DNA of 64,000 nt from Fretibacterium fastidiosum. Lineage in GTDB: Bacteria > Synergistota > Synergistia > Synergistales > Aminobacteriaceae. Location of the stretch: contig NZ_OZ209244.1 in the NCBI RefSeq assembly GCF_964642095.1, positions 682,001 to 746,000 of the forward strand, read 5' to 3'. Position numbers and translations under genes: made by a program. Below the pieces are notes generated by a model. It was given only the letters and a program-made list of their open reading frames with translations, searched no databases and had not been told where the DNA came from. Positions within the stretch are counted from its first letter, which is position 1; each line of letters begins with the position of its first letter. Positions 16,647-25,346 of the stretch are shown here, piece by piece.

Positions 16647-17447
16647 ATGAGTTCAGCAAACGGCGTTATGGAAGGCCTGAGGGATATCCCGGTCGGAGGG
16701 GTGCGGAAGAGGTATCTCATGGAGGTGCAGGATCTCCGTTACGCCTACCCCGATGGGCATGAGGCCCTGAACGGGGTTTTCTTCGTGCTGCGAGATGGAG
16801 AGAAGCTCGCGCTGGTAGGCCCCAACGGATCGGGGAAATCCACATTGATGCTGCATCTGTCCGGATGTCTTGCGGCCCAATCTGGCGTGGTATGTCTGAA
16901 CGGAGAGCCCGTCGGAGAGGACCTGAAGCGTCTTCGGAGCGCCGTCGGCCTGATCTTTCAGGAGCCAGACAACCAGCTCTTCATGCCGGAGGTCGTCGAG
17001 GACGTCGCCTTCGGTCTGGTGGCGCATGGAACGCCCGTTCAGGAGGCCCAAGAGAGGGCTTTGAGCGTCATGGAGACCCTAGGCATCGCGCACCTCGCCG
17101 AGCGGGCGCCCCATCGTCTCTCCGGCGGGGAGAAACGCATGGCCGCCCTGGCAGGGATACTAGTCATGCAGCCGGACATCGTGGTCCTGGACGAGCCCTC
17201 CGCGGCCCTGGACCCCAGGGCACGCCGTCGGGTCATCGAGAGGCTAAACACCCTGGAGAAGCCGATGATCCTGGCGACCCACGACTTGGACATGGCCCTC
17301 GACGTGTGCGACCGGGCGATCATCCTGTACGAGGGGCGCATCGCGGCGGACGGAGCGCTGCAGGACGTCCTGAGAAATGAGGCGCTGCTTCAGCAAAACG
17401 GCTTGGAGCTGCCCCTGCGCTACACAAAATCCACGGAGGCCCTCTGA
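16647..17447 (+). CDS. cbiO: ECF transporter ATPase CbiO
   Basis: 266 residues. It has Walker A GPNGSGKST, Q-loop LIFQEPDNQLF (the NQLF sequence is typical of ECF ATPases), signature LSGGEKRMAALAG, Walker B IVVLDEPSAALD and the H-loop in LATHDLDM. GGAGG lies ten bases before the ATG at 16647, four bases after the cbiQ stop. A second ATG at residue 25 (MEVQDLRYAYPDG) would also fit the family, so the first 24 residues are less certain. Confidence 0.93.
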   Translation: MSSANGVMEGLRDIPVGGVRKRYLMEVQDLRYAYPDGHEALNGVFFVLRDGEKLALVGPNGSGKSTLMLHLSGCLAAQSGVVCLNGEPVGEDLKRLRSAVGLIFQEPDNQLFMPEVVEDVAFGLVAHGTPVQEAQERALSVMETLGIAHLAERAPHRLSGGEKRMAALAGILVMQPDIVVLDEPSAALDPRARRRVIERLNTLEKPMILATHDLDMALDVCDRAIILYEGRIAADGALQDVLRNEALLQQNGLELPLRYTKSTEAL

Positions 17448-17460
17448 CTTCTCATGAGGC

Positions 17461-17480
17461 GGAGGGGCGACTGCCCCTCC
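17461..17480 (+). terminator. Hairpin after cbiO, possible terminator
   Basis: GGAGGGGC and GCCCCTCC form an 8-bp stem 13 bp after the cbiO stop. No T-tract follows, so termination here is uncertain. Confidence 0.4.
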
Positions 17481-17530
17481 GAAGCACGACTCGCCCCGTG
17501 AGGCTGTCCTTAACGTTTCGGGACGACCTC

Positions 17531-17772
17531 GCGGGGCGCACGCTGGGCGCAGGGCACTTCGCCGTCATCTTTCAGGACATCTTGCTCAACATCTTCGGAC
17601 AGCTCGTCACCATGTCCATGTTCTCCATCCCCAACGCCATCTTCTCCGAGGCGTTCCTGTCTTTCATGGGGCTTGGGGTCCACGCGCCGGTGGCGTCGCT
17701 GGGGGCCCTGATCAACGACGGCTACAAGTCCTTTCTGATGCACCCCTACATGCTGGTGTTCCCGGCCATGGT
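17531..17772 (+). pseudogene. Fragment of an oppC-like permease gene
   Basis: The plus-strand translation (LGAGHFAVIFQDILLNIFG through LMHPYMLVFPAMV) closely matches the C-terminal part of OppC at 22847-23087 in this window, from the EAA loop to the last helix. The gene lacks its start and its last residues. It runs into antisense dppB sequence at the hexamer CATGGT (17767-17772). It is not expected to make a working protein. Confidence 0.88.
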
Positions 17773-18441
17773 GACGGCGCTCTCTGGAATGCCCTTGGAG
17801 CGCGCGGTGCTGATGTAGTCCTGCCGGATCACCTCGAGCATACTGGAGCGCGTCATCCTGACGATCGTCGCCGCACAGCCTGTGCCGAGAGTCAGGGCGG
17901 GGAGGACGAGGCTCTTCACGAGGGGGACGAACCCCTCGCCCATCCCCTGCGACGGCAGCCATCCGAGCCCCAGCGAGAAGACGAGGACCACCAGGAGCCC
18001 GAACCAGAAGTTGGGCATGGCGACCCCGATGAGCGACAGGACGGTCGTCGTGTAGTCGAGCAGGGTGTACTGGTGCTTCGCCGAGATGATGCCGGTGGGG
18101 ATTCCGATGAGGAGCGCCACAAAAATTCCGGCCAGGGCCAGGACGCAGGTCGCGGGGAAGCGCTCCAGCACCATGTCCATGACGTCGATCTTGTTGCGGT
18201 AGGAAACTCCCAGGTCCCCGTGCAGGGCGTCCTTCATGTAGATCAGGTAGCGCACGGCGATGGGCCGATCGAGGCCGAGCTCCTCCCGCGTCCGCTGCAG
18301 GAGCTCCGGCGTCGCGCCGTCGCCCAGGATGATGGCGGCCGGGTCGCCCGGCGTCAAGGCCAGGATGAAGAAGACGATGAACGTGACGCCAATCAGCACG
18401 GGGATCATCATCAGGAGCCTACGTAGGATATAGCGCAGCAT
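17767..18441 (-). pseudogene. dppB: Truncated copy of dppB
   Basis: This minus-strand copy has the same ATG and the first 222 or so residues of DppB (12344-13291) with only a few substitutions (for example N to D in ELGLDRP). It then crosses the CATGGT junction into the oppC fragment and stops after a few foreign codons at 17746. The last two membrane helices are missing. The promoter-bearing leader is also copied (18442-18575), so it could still be transcribed. Confidence 0.9.
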
Positions 18442-18572
18442 CAGCTATCAGCCTCACCTTGCAAGAAATAGTGAAGTTTTCAAAAAGTGCTCTCCCATTA
18501 TATCACTTCACAAAGAAGCTCTGTCACCGCAGGTGAGAAAAGACGTGAAACGGACCCGGGCGCCCCTGGCCC

Positions 18573-19220
18573 CTACTGCCAGGCCGTATTGAAGTCCCCC
18601 TCCAGCATACGCCGATAGGCGGTCACGAGGCGCGCGAACATTCGTTCGTAGGGCGCGCGGGACTCCGCGCTCAGGCCGATGGACCAGATGCGGCCGGACG
18701 CGATGTTGTAGGGGATCAGGCGGTTGAGGGGCAGGCTGGCCGCCGCGGGATAGCCCTTGCCGGCGATGACCTCCTCCGCCATTTGAGCGAGGCGCGTGGC
18801 GTCATACCCCACCTTGATCAGCGGCAGTTGGCTCCTGTCCTTGCCGCACTCCCGCGCAACGGAGTAGAGCACGCCCAGGTTGGAGAGCGAGAAGAGGTCC
18901 GGCCGCACGGGGACCAGCGCGATATCGGAAAAGTTCAGGGCGACCCTGGAGATCGACCCCAGCGACGGCGGGCAGTCCAGGACGATCCAGTCCTCCGGGG
19001 CCCCGGCGTCCTCGGGGGCAAGGGCCCCCTTCACCCTCAGGCTCTCCTTGAAGTAGCCCCGGATGAAGGAGAGGGCGTCCGTGAAGTTGCGCTGGGGGTC
19101 CAGGTCCACGGCCAGGACCCTGTTCCGCTTCATGAGCGCCATCTGGGTCAGGATGAGGGACAGCGTGGTCTTCCCAACGCCCCCCTTATGGTTGATGACC
19201 GCCACCGCAAATTTCTCCAA
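18573..19220 (-). CDS. ParA/Soj-type ATPase, orphan
   Basis: 215 residues from a TTG start at 19220 with GGAGG nine bases upstream. The protein opens LEKFAVAVINHKGGVGKTT, the normal ParA N-terminus with the deviant Walker A lysine. A-prime and Walker B motifs appear as AVDLDPQRNFT and WIVLDCPPSLG. An alternative ATG at 19283 also has a fair RBS but adds 21 residues with unusual codons. No parB or parS-like site is seen, so plasmid-style partitioning is unsupported. It may position another cargo or be a remnant of a mobile element. Its stop touches the border of the dppB duplication. Confidence 0.8.
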   Translation of the reverse strand: MEKFAVAVINHKGGVGKTTLSLILTQMALMKRNRVLAVDLDPQRNFTDALSFIRGYFKESLRVKGALAPEDAGAPEDWIVLDCPPSLGSISRVALNFSDIALVPVRPDLFSLSNLGVLYSVARECGKDRSQLPLIKVGYDATRLAQMAEEVIAGKGYPAAASLPLNRLIPYNIASGRIWSIGLSAESRAPYERMFARLVTAYRRMLEGDFNTAWQ

Positions 19221-19539
19221 GTCCGCGTTCCTCCGTTCGTTCCCAAACTGTCGGCCCAAAGCAGGGCCTCCATAGCTTAACATAACCTTCTCCGCACACA
19301 AAAACAAGCTTGTGCAGCCCGCCACAGGCTGCCTGAGCCCAAGCTCTGTTTTTATTTAACGCGCCTTACAGGCAGCGCTATAAGCGTATGCTATAATGAA
19401 ATCCGCTCGCAGGGAAGTCCGATCGGGTTCAAATCCCCATCGTCTGCGGGCGCGAGGAGGGCCGCAAGACGGGCGGCCCATTGTCTTATCGCGGTCGTTC
19501 ACAGGGTGTTCACAATGATTTACGAAGGGGAGATTCAAG
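19221..19539. other. Intergenic region upstream of the opp operon
   Basis: It holds an extended -10 promoter (19389-19397). A T-arm-like GGTTCAAATCCC at about 19428-19439 is flanked by CGCAG and CTGCG. A 7-bp hairpin GGGCCGC/GCGGCCC occupies 19459-19479. The arrangement may be a structured leader for the opp operon. I see no complete tRNA and no gene. Confidence 0.5.
19389..19397 (+). promoter_or_regulatory. Extended -10 promoter for the opp operon
   Basis: TGCTATAAT is an extended -10 element about 140 bp before the substrate-binding-protein start. No strong -35 element is visible, as expected for extended -10 promoters. Confidence 0.5.
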
Positions 19540-21150
19540 TTGAGACGATGGTTTGCAGCGTTGCTTGCGTTGGCGTTGACCTGGGCCCCGCGCCCCGCGG
19601 CGCTCGCGGCGGAAAAGGTGATCGTCAATTACGGCGTTGAAACGGAGCTCACGACGATGGACGCTCAGATCGTGTCGGACGGGACGTCCTACACGATCAT
19701 CGAGAACACCATGGAGGGCCTGACGCAGTTCGACAAGGACAGCAACGTCATCCCCGCCATTGCGGAGTCCTGGGACGTCAGCCCCGACGGCCTCTCCTAC
19801 ACCTTCCACATCCGGGAGGACGCAAAGTGGTCCAACGGCGAGCCCGTCAGGGCGCAGGACTTCGTCTTTGCGTGGCGGCGCCTCGCGGACCCCAGGACGG
19901 GGAGCGAGACGCAGTTCCTCATGGCGGACACGTCGGGCATCAAGAACGCCGAGGCCATCGCCTACAGGGGGGCGGACCCGGAGACGCTCGGCGTGAAGGC
20001 CCTGGACGACCGGACCCTTGCGGTCGAGCTGGACCACCCCGTGCCCTTTTTCCTCTCGCTCCTCCTGTTCCCCTCCTTCTACCCGGCCAACGAGGCCTTC
20101 TTCAAGGCCCAGGGCGACCGGTACGGTCAGGGCGTGGAGAACGTCCTCGCCAACGGCGCGTTCCAGCTGACCTACTGGGATCAGGGCGGCTCCCTCTCCA
20201 CCGTGGAGCGCAACCCCTACTACTACGCCAGGGATGAGGTCAAGGTGGACGGCGTCTCCTTCGTGGTGATCAAGGACGCGCAGAGCGCCCTCCTGGCCTA
20301 CCAGAACGGAGACGTAGACAAGATCGCGCTCACCGGCGAGCTGGTGGAGCAGTTCAAGGACGACCCCGAGTGCCGCATCATCGACGGCAGCTTTTTGTGG
20401 TACGTGCTGTGCAACCACAAGAACAAGTTTCTCGCCAACCCGGATTTCCGCCTGGCCCTGGCCATGGGCTTCGACAAGCAGGAGCTGTGCAGCGGTGTGT
20501 TGAAGGACGGCTCCCACCCGGCCGACTACTTCGTCCCCTCCATGCTCGCCACCGGCCCGGACGGCAAGGACTTCCGCGACGGCGCGCCGACCTACCTGCA
20601 CTACGACAAGGACAAGGCGCTGGAGCACTGGAACGCCGCCAAGAAGGCCCTGGGCTTCGAGAGCGTGTCGCTGTCGCTCCTCGTCGAGGACACGGAATCC
20701 GCCATCGGCGTGGCGACGTACCTTCAGGACGCGCTTCAGAAGAACCTGCCCGGTCTTACGATCAACCTCGAGAGCATGGCCAAGAAGGCGCGCCTGCAGA
20801 GGGAGCGGGACCGGGAGTACGAGCTGTCCCTCACCCGCTGGGGCCCCGATTATGCGGACCCGATGACCTACCTGGACCAGTTCGTGAGCAACAAGACGAA
20901 GATCGGCTGGACCAACGCGCACTACGACGAGATGATCAAGGAGGCCAGCTCGGGCAAGACGGCCCTCGACCCGGCGGCGCGCTGGCAACTCATGAAGGAC
21001 ATCGAGGCCGAGCTTCTGAAGGAGGCGGCGGTCCTCCCCGTGTACCAAAAGAACAGCGCCCTGCTGCAGAAGGCCTACCTCACGGGCATCGAGGAGCACG
21101 CCAGCATCGGCAACCTCTTCAAGCACGCGACGAAGGCCGTCAATCCATAA
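19540..21150 (+). CDS. oppA: Oligopeptide ABC transporter substrate-binding protein (OppA-like)
   Basis: 536 residues. The signal peptide is RRWFAALLALALTWAPRPAALA, with no lipobox. The mature sequence opens EKVIVNYGVETELTTMDAQ and has KWSNGEPVRAQDFVFAWRRL and NGAFQLTYWDQGGSLS, features of OppA of the SBP-5 family that bind peptides irrespective of side chain. The TTG start at 19540 has GGGGAG seven bases upstream. It is the first gene of a plus-strand oppABCDF operon and differs clearly from the binding protein at 7912, so the two importers probably take different peptide sets. Confidence 0.93.
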   Translation: MRRWFAALLALALTWAPRPAALAAEKVIVNYGVETELTTMDAQIVSDGTSYTIIENTMEGLTQFDKDSNVIPAIAESWDVSPDGLSYTFHIREDAKWSNGEPVRAQDFVFAWRRLADPRTGSETQFLMADTSGIKNAEAIAYRGADPETLGVKALDDRTLAVELDHPVPFFLSLLLFPSFYPANEAFFKAQGDRYGQGVENVLANGAFQLTYWDQGGSLSTVERNPYYYARDEVKVDGVSFVVIKDAQSALLAYQNGDVDKIALTGELVEQFKDDPECRIIDGSFLWYVLCNHKNKFLANPDFRLALAMGFDKQELCSGVLKDGSHPADYFVPSMLATGPDGKDFRDGAPTYLHYDKDKALEHWNAAKKALGFESVSLSLLVEDTESAIGVATYLQDALQKNLPGLTINLESMAKKARLQRERDREYELSLTRWGPDYADPMTYLDQFVSNKTKIGWTNAHYDEMIKEASSGKTALDPAARWQLMKDIEAELLKEAAVLPVYQKNSALLQKAYLTGIEEHASIGNLFKHATKAVNP

Positions 21151-21224
21151 AGGCCTCCGTTGCCGAAGACAGGGAGGCCGTCGGACGCCGTCCGCCGGCC
21201 TTCGTCTTTTTCGGGGATGAGATC

Positions 21225-22166
21225 ATGAAAACATACATTGTCAAACGGGTGTTGACCGCCGCGGCCACGCTCTTCGCCATCGTTCTGGCGCTCTTTCTCA
21301 TGCTGGAGCTGATGCCGGGCTCGCCCTTCAACGACGAAAAGCTGAGTCCGGAACAGGTGGCGGTCCTCAGGGAAAAGTACGGGCTGGACGGCCCGGTGCT
21401 GATTCGCTTCGCCCGATACGTCGGGCGGATGATGACCGGCGACCTGGGCGTCTCCTACAACATCCAGAAGAACGTCCCGGTGACCGAGATGATCCGGGCG
21501 CGCCTGCCCATCTCCATCCGCATCGGCCTTCAGGCCGTGTTCGTGGGGGCCGTCCTTGGCCTGCTGCTGGGGGTGCTGGCCGCGCTGCGCCACAACTCCA
21601 TCGCGGACACGTTCAGCACCGTCGTCTCCGTGCTGGGCGTGAGCGTCCCCTCCTTCGTGTTCGCCTTCGTCCTGCTCTACTACCTCGGCTTCAAGGCGGG
21701 GTGGTTCCCCACCCTGTACAAGGTCAACCGCCCCGCCGCCTCCACCGTCCTGCCCACGCTGGCCCTCAGCATGTTCACCCTGGCCCAGATCGCCCGCTTC
21801 GCCCGGTCGGAGATGCTGGAGGCTCTGGGGAGCGAATACATGCTCTTCGCCCAAAGCAAGGGCCTCTCTCCGTTCCGAACGAACTTCGTCCACGCCCTGC
21901 GAAACGTCCTCATTCCCATCATCACGGTGCTCGCGCCCCTCATCGTCAACCTCATGACGGGCAGTATGGTGGTGGAGAAGATATTTTCCATTCCGGGCGT
22001 CGGCAGCCTTCTGGTGACAGCGATACAGTCCAACGACTACAACGTCGTCATCAGCCTGACCTTCGTCTACTGCGTGCTGTACATCGGGCTGATGCTGGTG
22101 GTAGACCTGCTCTACGGCGTCATCGACCCCAGGATTCGGCTTGCGGGAGGGAAGCGCCATGACTGA
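21225..22166 (+). CDS. oppB: Oligopeptide ABC transporter permease OppB
   Basis: A 313-residue inner-membrane permease starting MKTYIVKRVLTAAATLFAIV. ELMPGSPFNDE and GDLGVSYN are OppB features, and the EAA loop is FAQSKGLSPFRTNFVHALRN. The ATG at 21225 follows GGGGATGAGATC. An open frame extends upstream through oppA but is only an overlapping shadow. Its stop overlaps the oppC start by eight bases. Confidence 0.95.
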   Translation: MKTYIVKRVLTAAATLFAIVLALFLMLELMPGSPFNDEKLSPEQVAVLREKYGLDGPVLIRFARYVGRMMTGDLGVSYNIQKNVPVTEMIRARLPISIRIGLQAVFVGAVLGLLLGVLAALRHNSIADTFSTVVSVLGVSVPSFVFAFVLLYYLGFKAGWFPTLYKVNRPAASTVLPTLALSMFTLAQIARFARSEMLEALGSEYMLFAQSKGLSPFRTNFVHALRNVLIPIITVLAPLIVNLMTGSMVVEKIFSIPGVGSLLVTAIQSNDYNVVISLTFVYCVLYIGLMLVVDLLYGVIDPRIRLAGGKRHD

Positions 22167-23169
22167 ACCCATCATCGAACCGGGACACGAGTTTGAGCGC
22201 ATCGACGTCACCGGCGCCGCCCATATCGACAGGGACTGCGCCAGTCAGCCGTTCTGGCGGGACGTCCTGTCCCGCTTCGCCAGGAACCGCGGCGCGGTCT
22301 TCGGGGCCGTGACGATCCTCGTCATCGCCGTCCTCGCCGCCTTCGGCCCCGGCATGAACGAACACGCCTACAACGACGTCAACATCCTCCACCAGAACCT
22401 GGCCCCCCGCATCCCCGTCATCGAGAGGCTGGGGGTCTTCGACGGAGGCGAGAGGCGCGTCAACCGATACAGGCAAAAAGGGCTGGACGACGTCTACTAC
22501 TGGTTCGGAACGGACACCTTCGGCCGCGATCAGTGGACGCGAACCTGGATGGGGACGCGCATCTCCCTCTACATCGCCTTCGTCGCGGTGCTCATCGACA
22601 TGCTGATCGGCATGAGCTACGGGCTGACCTCCGGCTACTTCGGCGGGGCGACGGACATGATCATGCAGCGCGTCCTCGAGGTCGTCAACGGCATCCCCAC
22701 GCTCATCATCGTGACGCTCCTGATGCTCGTCATGCCGCCCGGGCTGAACTCCATCATCCTGGCCCTGCTCATCACGGGATGGGTCGGCATGAGCCGCGTC
22801 GCGCGGGCGCAGATGCTCAAGCTTCGGGAGCAGGAGTTCGTCCTCGCGTCCCGCACGCTGGGCGCAGGGCACTTCGCCATCATCTTTCGGGACGTCCTGC
22901 CCAACATCTTCGGGCAGCTCGTCACCATGTCCATGTTCTCCATCCCCAACGCCATCTTCTCCGAGGCGTTCCTGTCCTTCGTGGGGCTTGGGGTCCCCGC
23001 GCCGATGGCGTCGCTGGGGTCCCTGATCAACGACGGTTACAAGTCCTTTCTGATGCACCCCCACATGCTGGTGTTCCCGGCCATGGTACTGGCGCTCCTG
23101 ATGCTGAGCTTCAACCTGCTGGCCGACGGCCTGCGCGACGCCTTCGACCCAAGGATGCAGGAGGTGTGA
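22159..23169 (+). CDS. oppC: Oligopeptide ABC transporter permease OppC
   Basis: 336 residues, with an N-terminal OppC_N helix (FARNRGAVFGAVTILVIAV) and a long periplasmic loop containing GTDTFGRDQWTRTW. The EAA loop is ASRTLGAGHFAIIFRDVLPN and the protein ends LLADGLRDAFDPRMQEV. GGAGGGAAGCGCC precedes the ATG. A degenerate copy of its last third is found at 17531-17772. Confidence 0.95.
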   Translation: MTEPIIEPGHEFERIDVTGAAHIDRDCASQPFWRDVLSRFARNRGAVFGAVTILVIAVLAAFGPGMNEHAYNDVNILHQNLAPRIPVIERLGVFDGGERRVNRYRQKGLDDVYYWFGTDTFGRDQWTRTWMGTRISLYIAFVAVLIDMLIGMSYGLTSGYFGGATDMIMQRVLEVVNGIPTLIIVTLLMLVMPPGLNSIILALLITGWVGMSRVARAQMLKLREQEFVLASRTLGAGHFAIIFRDVLPNIFGQLVTMSMFSIPNAIFSEAFLSFVGLGVPAPMASLGSLINDGYKSFLMHPHMLVFPAMVLALLMLSFNLLADGLRDAFDPRMQEV

Positions 23170-23171
23170 TC

Positions 23172-24254
23172 ATGGAGAATCGGGAACGCCCTTCGATGCT
23201 TCGCATTCGCGGCCTGCACATCAGCTTCCGCACGACGGCGGGGCGCGTGAACGCGATTCGCGGCGTGGACCTCGACCTGCGCCGCGGAGAGACGCTGGCC
23301 ATCGTCGGGGAGTCCGGCTCCGGAAAGTCGGTCACCATGAAGGCCGTCATGGGCATCCTGAGCAGCAACGGCAAGTTGGAGAGCGGGACGATCGACTTCA
23401 CGCCTCCCGACGGAGGCGTCTGGCACATCATGGACATGTCCCAGGCCGAAATCCGCCGGGAGCTGGCGGGGAAACGAATCGCCATGGTCTTTCAGGACCC
23501 CATGACGTCGCTCGACCCGACGATGTCCATCGGGGCACAGCTCACGGAGGGGATGCGCCACCACTTCGGCACGCCGCGGCGCGAGGCGGAGGAAAGGGCG
23601 GCGGCGCTCCTGCGCCGGGTGGGGATCGCGGAGGCGGAAGCCTACATGAAGAGCTACCCGCACCAGCTCTCCGGCGGGATGAGGCAGAGGGTCGTCATCG
23701 CCATCGCCCTCTCCTGCAGCCCGGACGTCCTCATCTGCGACGAGCCGACGACGGCGCTGGACGTCACGATCCAGGCGAAGATCCTGGAGATGATCCAGGA
23801 CGTCCAGCGCGAGCGTGGCCTGTCCGTGATCTACATCACCCACGACCTGGGCGTCGTCGCCAAGATCGCGGACTGCGTCGATGTGATGTACGCCGGAAAG
23901 ATCGTCGAGAGCGGGACCGTGAACGACATCTTCTACGACCCGCGCCACCCCTACACCTGGGGCCTGCTCTCCTCCATTCCGGATCCCGACGGCCGGGACC
24001 GAAAGCTGTTCGCCATCCCCGGCTCCCCGCCCAACCTGCTCCACCCCATTCGAGGCGACGCCTTTGCCCCGCGCAACCCCTACGCCCTCGGCATGGACTT
24101 TCTGGAGGAGCCGCCGGTGTTCCAGGTCAGCTCCACCCACAGCGCCGCGACATGGCTCCTGGACCCACGGGCCCCCAGGGTGGAGATGCCGGAGGAACTG
24201 CGCCGCCGCATTAAGGCCATGCAGCGGGAAAACGAGGCGGAGGTGAGGGCATGA
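23172..24254 (+). CDS. oppD: Oligopeptide ABC transporter ATP-binding protein OppD
   Basis: 360 residues. It has Walker A GESGSGKSV, Q-loop AMVFQDPMTSLDPTM, signature LSGGMRQRVVIA, Walker B VLICDEPTTALD and H-loop YITHDLGVV. The C-terminal oligopeptide-binding extension lacks the usual cysteine cluster (GDAFAPRNPYALGMDF instead of CxxxxRC), unlike DppD and DppF in this window. It starts two bases after the oppC stop and overlaps oppF by four bases. Confidence 0.95.
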   Translation: MENRERPSMLRIRGLHISFRTTAGRVNAIRGVDLDLRRGETLAIVGESGSGKSVTMKAVMGILSSNGKLESGTIDFTPPDGGVWHIMDMSQAEIRRELAGKRIAMVFQDPMTSLDPTMSIGAQLTEGMRHHFGTPRREAEERAAALLRRVGIAEAEAYMKSYPHQLSGGMRQRVVIAIALSCSPDVLICDEPTTALDVTIQAKILEMIQDVQRERGLSVIYITHDLGVVAKIADCVDVMYAGKIVESGTVNDIFYDPRHPYTWGLLSSIPDPDGRDRKLFAIPGSPPNLLHPIRGDAFAPRNPYALGMDFLEEPPVFQVSSTHSAATWLLDPRAPRVEMPEELRRRIKAMQRENEAEVRA

Positions 24255-25186
24255 GCGCGCTCCTGGAGGTAGAAGACCTGCGTCAGCACTTCAGGGTGTC
24301 GCGTCATTTCGTCGTGCGGGCGGTGGACGGCGTGAGCTTCCACATCGACCGGGGAGAGACCTTCGGCCTGGTGGGCGAGTCCGGATCGGGCAAATCCACC
24401 ATCGGGAGGACCATCATCCGCCTCTATGCGCCGACCTCAGGGCGCGTCGTCCTGGATGGAACGGACATATCGGGCCGCCTCTCCGCGGCAGCGCTCAGGC
24501 GCCTGCGCACGCAGGTGCAGATGATCTTTCAGGACCCCATGGCGTGTCTGAACCCGCGCAAAAAGGTCATCAACATCGTGGCCGAGGGGCTGGACATCCA
24601 TCGCCTCTACGGCAGCTCAAGGGAGCGCCGGGAGAAGGTGTACGACGCCCTGGAGACGGTGGGATTGTCCGCCGAGCACGCCAACCGCTACCCCCACCAA
24701 TTTTCAGGAGGCCAACGCCAGCGCATCGGCATCGCCCGCGCGCTGGTGATGGAGCCCTCCCTCATCATCGCCGACGAGCCCATCACAGCCCTCGACGTGT
24801 CGATCCAGGCGCAGGTGGTGAACCTTCTGAAGGAGGTACAGCAGCGAACCGGCGTCTCCTACCTCTTTATCGCACACGACCTGTCCATGGTGAAGTACAT
24901 CTCGAACCGGATCGGGGTGATGCACCAGGGGCGCCTCCTGGAGACGGGGACTCCGACGGAGATATTCTCTCGCCCCATCCACCCCTACACGCGCTCGCTC
25001 CTGTCGGCGATCCCTCTGCCGAACCCCGTCAAGGAGAAGAAGCGTCACGCCGTGGACTACGACCGCAGAGCCGAGGGAATCGAGTACGCTCAGGGCACGC
25101 TCCACGACGCCGGCGGCGCGCACCGCGTGCTGGCCACCGACGCGGAATTTGAGCGCTGGCGCGCCCTTTCCCCCAACGCATCGTAA
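24251..25186 (+). CDS. oppF: Oligopeptide ABC transporter ATP-binding protein OppF
   Basis: 311 residues. It has Walker A GESGSGKST, Q-loop QMIFQDPMACLNPRK, an intact signature FSGGQRQRIGIA, Walker B LIIADEPITALD and H-loop FIAHDLSMV. An ATGA overlap with oppD indicates translational coupling. The last 60 residues replace the usual cysteine-rich tail with a charged segment (AVDYDRRAEGIEYAQG). It is the last gene of the second peptide-import operon. Confidence 0.95.
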   Translation: MSALLEVEDLRQHFRVSRHFVVRAVDGVSFHIDRGETFGLVGESGSGKSTIGRTIIRLYAPTSGRVVLDGTDISGRLSAAALRRLRTQVQMIFQDPMACLNPRKKVINIVAEGLDIHRLYGSSRERREKVYDALETVGLSAEHANRYPHQFSGGQRQRIGIARALVMEPSLIIADEPITALDVSIQAQVVNLLKEVQQRTGVSYLFIAHDLSMVKYISNRIGVMHQGRLLETGTPTEIFSRPIHPYTRSLLSAIPLPNPVKEKKRHAVDYDRRAEGIEYAQGTLHDAGGAHRVLATDAEFERWRALSPNAS

Positions 25187-25278
25187 CCGCACCTTGCAGA
25201 CAAAGGGGCCGCGCTGCAGGCGCCGCCGGCCGCCCTCCCCCGGCCCTTCACATTCACTGCGCGCTATACGCTATACTA

Positions 25279-25284
25279 TATAAT
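25279..25284 (+). promoter_or_regulatory. Possible -10 element before the pseudopilin-like gene
   Basis: TATAAT lies in the AT-rich run CTATACTATATAATACGG, 63 bp before the next start codon. The flanking 160-bp gap shows no other clear element. Confidence 0.4.
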
Positions 25285-25346
25285 ACGGACGTTCGCGCGG
25301 CCGCAAAGGGCGAGCGGAGGCGGAAAAGGGAGGGGCGTGGAGGCAC

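Noticed and set aside
19420..19450. tRNA-like T-arm (GGTTCAAATCCC) upstream of the opp operon
   Set aside because: There are no matching acceptor, D-arm or anticodon arms and no CCA end. The T-stem has a C-C mismatch. Treated as part of a structured leader at most.
20370..21224. N-terminal extension of oppB through oppA
   Set aside because: The extension is an out-of-frame shadow of oppA. The true start at 21225 has an RBS and a family-typical N-terminus.
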